A stretch of 64,000 nucleotides of DNA from Betaproteobacteria bacterium (GTDB lineage: Bacteria; Pseudomonadota; Gammaproteobacteria; Burkholderiales; Burkholderiaceae). The notes beneath the pieces were generated by a model. That model saw only the letters and a program-made list of their open reading frames with translations, did not search any database and was not told where the DNA came from. The stretch is taken from contig RFXC01000002.1 in assembly GCA_009921765.1 (NCBI GenBank), positions 1-64,000 of the forward strand. Direction: 5' to 3'. The translations under genes were made by a program, and so were the position numbers. Shown one piece after another: positions 59,736 to 64,000 of the stretch (its first letter is position 1; every line of letters begins with the position of its first letter).

Positions 59736-61206
59736 TAGCCTTGGCAAGCGACAGGGTAGACCGAGGCACGACCGGCCTCAGTTCAACCTCATCGTAGGCA
59801 TGCAGGGCAGGCAGCAGTTCGGCAGCCTGTTCAAGCATTAGCGCGCGTGTGATGCCACCCACCAGCCTGGGGATCGCATATTTGTGCCCACTTGCGGAGG
59901 TGGTGTGCGGTCCCATGCTCACAACCGACGAGAAATTGAAGGCACGAACACGACTCACCCATGCATCGTTCGCAGGATCACGTGGTAGGTATTCAAAGGA
60001 TGAGCCGAGGTAGGGATAGTCGCCCAGGGTCTCGCTTGATTCCGCTGCAGGTGGAGTGAAGGCGTCACTCCAGCGTTTTACAAGGGGGCCCAGCGTGCGC
60101 AGCTCGGGCCGCGCGTTGTAGTCAACCACCGCGCCAGTTGCACAGACGATGTGATCGAACACGAACTCGCCGCGGGGTGTCGTCACGTGAACCTGGCTGC
60201 CATCGTCGGTCACGCTCTGCCAAGGGCAGCCCGAGTGCGACTTGAAATTGCTGTGGGCGTGGGCGCGGTCCCAGGCGTTTTGCGTGGGCGGCTGATCATA
60301 GGTCTCGAAAAAATGGTTGGTTCGCCAGCGCGTGAGGTCGTCGAGCTCCGGGAAATGCTTGAGAAAGCCTGCGAACTCGAGGCGACGGTGCGGATTGATC
60401 GTTGGGATATGTTCGCGGCGATAGCACACATCCACACTCGCCGCGCCATGCTCGAGCGCTACACAGGCGTTATCAAAGGCGGACGCGCCGTGCCCCAGGA
60501 TGCCGACGCGCTTACCGGCGAACTTTCGGAAATCGATCGCAGTGCAGGCGTGATCCAGGCGTTCCGGTGCCACCGCCCGTGCAATCGCAGACGGCACCCG
60601 CCACGCGCCGGCGCCATCAAAACCCGTTGCGAGCACGACCTGCCTGGCCCTTAGGGTTGAGGGCGAGCGCCCAGGTGTACTGTGGTCCTGCAGGGTGAGC
60701 GCGATTACACCGTTTTCGGGCATGAGTCCCAGGCATTCGACATGGTTGCGGACGTTGATGCCAGCGGCGTGCCTGAACCAGCGCAGAAACTGCATCCAGC
60801 GCGTTCGCTCTATCCGTTCGATCGATGCCCAGGCGAGATCGCCGTAGGCCGCGCGATAGAAGGCAGGGGCCGCGAGACTGGGCAATCCGCCTTCGATTCC
60901 GACCGTGAATTTGGGCGTGCGAAGGTGACTCATGCGAGCGAACTGTTCCCACACGCCTTCCTCGCCTTCGGGAAGGCGATCCAGCACCACCACGTCATGC
61001 ACACCGTCTCGTTTGAGCGCGAGCGCGGTTCCGAGGGCTGCCTGCCCGGCGCCGACGATCACGACATCATGGACTGCCATGTCTCCCGATGGTCCGGTGG
61101 GCGTTACCCAAGCGCGGCCCGGGTAGGCAAGGAGCGCCATATCCTCTCGAACTCTCGCGGTCAGCGCGCGGATCGCAGGGGTGTCCGGCCAGCCAGAATC
61201 AATCAT
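59728..61206 (-). CDS. FAD/NAD(P)-dependent monooxygenase (FMO/ornithine-hydroxylase-like), copy 2
   Basis: 492 residues, paralogous to 49298-50746. FAD motif 'DVVIVGAGQAALGTALALKRDGVHDVVVLD', 'FARMSHLRTPKF', NADPH motif 'GKRVGILGHGASAFDNACVALEHGA', and 'CATGAVVDYNARPEL'. Both copies share the odd N-terminal lead 'L.YP.R.WV' before the first GxGxxG. It sits inside the long operon between the alpha/beta hydrolase and dehydrogenase B. Confidence 0.85.
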   Translation of the reverse strand: MIDSGWPDTPAIRALTARVREDMALLAYPGRAWVTPTGPSGDMAVHDVVIVGAGQAALGTALALKRDGVHDVVVLDRLPEGEEGVWEQFARMSHLRTPKFTVGIEGGLPSLAAPAFYRAAYGDLAWASIERIERTRWMQFLRWFRHAAGINVRNHVECLGLMPENGVIALTLQDHSTPGRSPSTLRARQVVLATGFDGAGAWRVPSAIARAVAPERLDHACTAIDFRKFAGKRVGILGHGASAFDNACVALEHGAASVDVCYRREHIPTINPHRRLEFAGFLKHFPELDDLTRWRTNHFFETYDQPPTQNAWDRAHAHSNFKSHSGCPWQSVTDDGSQVHVTTPRGEFVFDHIVCATGAVVDYNARPELRTLGPLVKRWSDAFTPPAAESSETLGDYPYLGSSFEYLPRDPANDAWVSRVRAFNFSSVVSMGPHTTSASGHKYAIPRLVGGITRALMLEQAAELLPALHAYDEVELRPVVPRSTLSLAKANG

Positions 61207-62144
61207 GATTGAACTCCCAGGTTGCGGCTGAAAAAAGCCCGCATGAGCGAGCTAGGCCGATTGAATTCAAGTGGTGCGTCGAAGTGCGCCGTATCGGGAA
61301 CCTCGAACCAGATGGGTTCGCGAGCGGGTTGGATGGCCTGAAGCGCCGAATAGAGGGCACGGGATTGCCGGCGAAACTCGCTCGTTTCTTCGTTTCCTAC
61401 AGCGACCATGATGGCGGGCCAGTCGAGAGTAGCCGTCACGCTTGCCAAGTTGCGTAGCCGCACCAGGGGACTGCAGTGGGATACTTCATCCGGCGTGAAG
61501 CGGAGGGAGTCCTGAAACCGGGTGCGGGTGAGGGGTTCCAGGTCGTAGAGCCCCCCCACTAGTAGCAGCGCCCGCCATGCCGCATGCGTGGGTGCCGCCT
61601 CGCCGACTACAGCAGCCGCGCCGGGAATTCCGGCAAGAAATGCCGCCATTGCGAGATGGGCGCCCGACGAATGACCGGCTACCGCCAGCCTTGAACGATC
61701 GAGACCCAGTTGATCCGCGTGTTCGGTGACGGCATCCAGTGCCCGCCGTACTGCCGTGATCTGGTTGTCAAGCCTGAAGTTGTCATTCAGTGGAGCGAAG
61801 TTGACAACGAGCATCGCCCAGCCCTGGTCGGTGCACGCGCGGGCCCAGAATGACGTCTCGAAACTGGTGTTCAGCTGCCAGCGCCCACCGTGAACAAACA
61901 ACACCGCTGGGACTGCGCCAGACGCGCCCTGGGGCCGGAAACTGTGCACCCAGTCATGCTCGCCGCGACCCCACTGCCAGGTGTCGACCTGCATCATCGG
62001 GTCGGCGCAGGCCTGCGTACTCAGCTGCTGCAATGAGCGAAGGTCGGACTGGTTGCGGGGATCCTGGTTGTTGTCATAGAGGGCCGTGAGCGCGAGGTCG
62101 GGGGCAGTGGCCGTATCGCGGGGGTCAGGTCGTACGCGGGACAT
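61203..62144 (-). CDS. Alpha/beta hydrolase (arylformamidase-like)
   Basis: 313 residues. 'VLFVHGGRWQLNTS' is the HGGxW motif of kynurenine formamidase, 'VAGHSSGAHLAMAA' holds the Ser nucleophile, and a late Asp/His pair ('PDTAHFDAPLEF') completes the triad. Formamide or ester hydrolysis is expected. It overlaps the following monooxygenase by 4 bases (ATGA). Confidence 0.82.
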   Translation of the reverse strand: MSRVRPDPRDTATAPDLALTALYDNNQDPRNQSDLRSLQQLSTQACADPMMQVDTWQWGRGEHDWVHSFRPQGASGAVPAVLFVHGGRWQLNTSFETSFWARACTDQGWAMLVVNFAPLNDNFRLDNQITAVRRALDAVTEHADQLGLDRSRLAVAGHSSGAHLAMAAFLAGIPGAAAVVGEAAPTHAAWRALLLVGGLYDLEPLTRTRFQDSLRFTPDEVSHCSPLVRLRNLASVTATLDWPAIMVAVGNEETSEFRRQSRALYSALQAIQPAREPIWFEVPDTAHFDAPLEFNRPSSLMRAFFSRNLGVQS

Positions 62145-62162
62145 GGTTGCAGTGGTAGCGCG

Positions 62163-63050
62163 CTACAAGCGGCCGGCTTGAAAAAGTGTTTCAACATGAC
62201 GTGCGATGTCCCCAGGTCGGGTGATCCAGATCTCGCGGCGGTGAGCAACAAGATGCTCCAGGAAGCGACGAAAAGGCCGCAGTCGATGGGGATGGCCGAT
62301 TAGATAGGGATGGAGGCTGAGGTTGAACACAAGCGGCCGTCGGCGGGAGATTTCCAGCATGCCGTCAAAGGCGTCGAAGAGGGTTTCCACCCACTGGCGC
62401 GGCGGCGTTTTTGCGCCGTGCAGCGCGCTAATGTCGTTGGTCTGACGTGCGTAGGGGAGTGCCCAGAGCGGGCCGTTCGCGGTGTTCATTCGAACCGGCT
62501 GGTCGTCCATTGGCCAATCGAGCGTATAGCGCAGGCCTGCAGCGACCAGCATCTCCGGTGTGCCCGCAGTCTGATTGACCCAGGGACTCATCCATCCCTC
62601 TGGCCTTTGCCCCTCCTCTGCTGCGATTCTCGCGACGCAGGCCTCAATCATCTGTGCCTCGGTTTGGGGCGACAGGTCGCAGGCACGCTCCGCGTTGGTG
62701 CGCCCATGCCCGACAAACTCATCGCCTCGCGCTCTGAGTGCATGGATGATGTCCGGGTGATGGTCGTAGACTGCGCTGTTGGTGAGCGCGGCGGTCGGGA
62801 GGGTGAGTTCGTCAAGCACCTCCAGCAGATTCCAGATACCCACGCGGTTGCCCCAGTCTCGCCAGCCGTAGTTGACGACGTCGGGCTCGGGTTGCCGGGG
62901 GTTCAGGTCGGGGCCCAGCCCTTCGCCGAACGGGAAGGTTTCCACGTTGACCGCGATGTAAACCGCGAGGCGATGCCCGCCCGGCCAGTCATACACCGGC
63001 CGACTGACAATCGGTGAGTAAGCGAACCTGTCGTGGGCACGAAGCGACAT
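62163..63050 (-). CDS. Polysaccharide deacetylase-family protein (PuuE allantoinase-like)
   Basis: 295 residues. 'YGWRDWGNRVGIWNLLEVLDELTLPTAALTNSAVYDHHPDIIHALRARGDEFVGHGRTN' is the NodB-fold pattern seen in PuuE-type allantoinases and N-acyl hydrolases rather than chitin deacetylases; there is no signal peptide. Substrates of this branch are cyclic ureides or imides. It sits between the ureidoglycolate-lyase-like gene and the arylformamidase-like hydrolase. Confidence 0.8.
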   Translation of the reverse strand: MSLRAHDRFAYSPIVSRPVYDWPGGHRLAVYIAVNVETFPFGEGLGPDLNPRQPEPDVVNYGWRDWGNRVGIWNLLEVLDELTLPTAALTNSAVYDHHPDIIHALRARGDEFVGHGRTNAERACDLSPQTEAQMIEACVARIAAEEGQRPEGWMSPWVNQTAGTPEMLVAAGLRYTLDWPMDDQPVRMNTANGPLWALPYARQTNDISALHGAKTPPRQWVETLFDAFDGMLEISRRRPLVFNLSLHPYLIGHPHRLRPFRRFLEHLVAHRREIWITRPGDIARHVETLFQAGRL

Positions 63051-63067
63051 ACCCGAAGCTCCGCGCT

Positions 63068-63601
63068 CTAGTCGGCGAACCGGAAGGTCAGGCCGAATCG
63101 CCGGTCAAGCAGACAATTGTGATGGTCGATCTGGTTGGTGTCGGCCAACTCAAGATTGAAGAAATCCTGCACAGGCTCGTCGAAGTAGGGACCAGCGTGC
63201 CAGGTGGAGCGGTGCAGGGCGATCGCTACATTGCCCGGTATCCGGAATGCGCGGATGGCTGCCGGGTCGGGTTCGCCATCTGCAGAGTCGGGCCGGTCGG
63301 GCGGGGCCACAGCGAGCAGCCAGGGCTTGCCCCCCACCGAGGCGAGACACTGGGTGACCTGCAGGTGGCGTGTGATCCGGTTGAAGGTCTTGGGACGACC
63401 ATGCAGCCGCATGACATAGAAACGCGGCGTACCCTGAGTGAGTTGCAGTTGCGCCTCGTCCGGGCCAAACAGTTTGCCGTCTTCGGCCGCTTCGATCAGT
63501 GTGCCGAATGGAAGAAATGCCTCGGGGCTGATTGGTTCGACGATCAGATCGACCACCCGGGAAGCCGGGGCGTCGCTTGTTTCGGGGACGACTACACTCA
63601 T
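63068..63601 (-). CDS. Ureidoglycolate lyase-like protein (AllA family)
   Basis: 177 residues from ATG 63601. 'EPISPEAFLPFGTLIEA', 'RITRHLQVTQCLASVGGKPWLLAVAPP', 'AIRAFRIPGNVAIALHRSTWHAGPYF' follow the AllA cupin pattern (Lys and His of the active site included). AllA splits ureidoglycolate into glyoxylate and urea. It is the first gene after the sigma-54 promoter of the long operon. Confidence 0.83.
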   Translation of the reverse strand: MSVVVPETSDAPASRVVDLIVEPISPEAFLPFGTLIEAAEDGKLFGPDEAQLQLTQGTPRFYVMRLHGRPKTFNRITRHLQVTQCLASVGGKPWLLAVAPPDRPDSADGEPDPAAIRAFRIPGNVAIALHRSTWHAGPYFDEPVQDFFNLELADTNQIDHHNCLLDRRFGLTFRFAD

Positions 63602-63628
63602 GAGGCACTCTTCCGTTCTTGAAAGATC

Positions 63629-63647
63629 ACGCACCAGCTCTGTGCGT
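63629..63647. promoter_or_regulatory. NtrC-like dyad GCAC-N7-GTGC
   Basis: ACGCAC (63629-63634) and GTGCGT (63642-63647) are perfect 6-bp arms separated by 7 bases, matching the core GCAC-N7-GTGC of NtrC sites such as those at glnA. It lies just downstream of the predicted start of the long operon rather than upstream, so it could modulate rather than act as a classic enhancer. It may instead be a chance palindrome or an RNA hairpin. Confidence 0.45.
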
Positions 63648-63660
63648 CGGCTTTATCCCG

Positions 63661-63676
63661 TGCAAATTTCGAACCA
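63661..63676 (-). promoter_or_regulatory. Sigma-54 promoter for the 10-gene catabolic operon
   Basis: Minus strand TGGTTCGAAATTTGCA keeps the invariant GG and GC with exact spacing and differs from TGGCACGNNNNTTGCW at two positions. The predicted start is near 63650, about 49 bases before the ATG at 63601 (GGAAGAG ribosome site). The rest of the 200-base gap 63602-63801 holds no gene. Confidence 0.6.
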
Positions 63677-63801
63677 CCCTCCGTCGAGAGGCTGCGATGA
63701 CCGCTGGAGATCGTCACTGGCCAGGGTTCCCCGCGCGGTTTGCCCAACGCAGCTCCGCAGCGGCCCGGGGCGTGATCAGCCCTCGCTTGGAGTTCGCAGA
63801 C

Positions 63802-64000
63802 CTACCACCCGATCACTTTCGGCAACCAGAGTGCAATCTCGGGGAAGATGAACACGAGAAACAGAGCGACCCCTTGCAGCGCGATGAACGGCACCACGCC
63901 GCGGTAGATATCGCGAATCGTTACCTCGGGCGGCGCCACTCCTTTCAGATAAAACAATGACCACCCGAACGGCGGCGTGAGGAACGACGACTGCAGGTTC
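63802..64000 (-). CDS. TRAP transporter large permease (DctM type), C-terminal end only
   Basis: The minus-strand frame runs from the window edge to TAG at 63802-63804 and reads 'NLQSSFLTPPFGWSLFYLKGVAPPEVTIRDIYRGVVPF...LVFIFPEIALWLP', the well-conserved last two helices of DctM. It is too short to say more. It sits just upstream of the sigma-54 operon on the same strand and may import that pathway's substrate or an intermediate. Confidence 0.85.
   Translation of the reverse strand, partial: NLQSSFLTPPFGWSLFYLKGVAPPEVTIRDIYRGVVPFIALQGVALFLVFIFPEIALWLPKVIGW

Noticed and set aside
1..64000. Mobile elements, integrases, CRISPR arrays, tRNA or rRNA genes.
   Set aside because: None found by reading both strands; no transposase-like protein, direct-repeat array or tRNA-like cloverleaf was recognised.

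Overview
The window is GC-rich, almost fully coding DNA. It is most likely a chromosomal segment of a beta-proteobacterium of the order Burkholderiales. The reasons are the many stand-alone TctC/Bug-type periplasmic binding proteins, the abundance of ABC, TRAP and SSS uptake systems, and the dense ATGA/GTGA-coupled operons. I see no rRNA, tRNA, CRISPR array, insertion sequence or phage gene, and no gene-free stretch longer than 300 bases. The taxonomic call is inference from gene content and style only.

Layout. 0-15 kb (+): a methyltransferase fragment, a HAD phosphatase, an IlvD/Edd dehydratase broken into two reading frames, a gamma-glutamyltransferase, a ChaA-type antiporter with an internal deletion, two Bug proteins, a GST, an indolepyruvate:ferredoxin oxidoreductase pair, a patatin-type outer-membrane protein and a DUF1992 protein. 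15-19.5 kb (-): TrpB2-like enzyme, Bug protein, MetE-like protein and an NMT1-type binding protein. 19.6-23.7 kb (+): a coupled operon of two small proteins, a Rieske oxygenase, a RidA protein and an aconitase-family enzyme with LeuD fused in front of LeuC. 23.8-29.4 kb (+): CzcCBA/Cus-type metal efflux, whose pump lacks a conserved segment. 29.4-32.1 kb (-): LeuC, LeuD and an isocitrate-lyase/PEP-mutase enzyme, divergent from a TRAP transporter. 35.5-41 kb (+): an SSS symporter and a Fbp-like ABC importer. 41-43.2 kb (-): ahpC-ahpF.

43.4-45.6 kb: a GrdB-like gene that reads through an in-frame TGA. It is followed at once by a bSECIS-like hairpin, so it is best read as one 411-residue selenoprotein.

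45.4-64 kb is the most interesting part. Five good sigma-54 (-24/-12) promoters sit directly upstream of five transcription units here, and I found none in the first 45 kb. One pair is back-to-back. A GCAC-N7-GTGC dyad (NtrC-type) lies beside the promoter of the longest operon. The units encode an amidohydrolase with a polar-amino-acid ABC importer, two paralogous flavin monooxygenases, an SsuABC-type importer, a Rieske oxygenase, a barbiturase/cyanuric-acid-hydrolase-family enzyme and a RutB-like amidohydrolase. They also encode two beta-hydroxyacid dehydrogenases, an arylformamidase-like hydrolase, a PuuE-like deacetylase, an AllA-like ureidoglycolate lyase and the end of a TRAP transporter. 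A Co-type nitrile hydratase/thiocyanate hydrolase is also present, rearranged so that the beta N-domain is fused to the alpha subunit and the beta C-domain is a separate small protein. Together this looks like a nitrogen-regulated pathway for import, oxidation, ring opening and deamidation of an N-heterocycle or cyclic ureide. The substrate cannot be read from sequence, and I do not recognise this arrangement as a described pathway.
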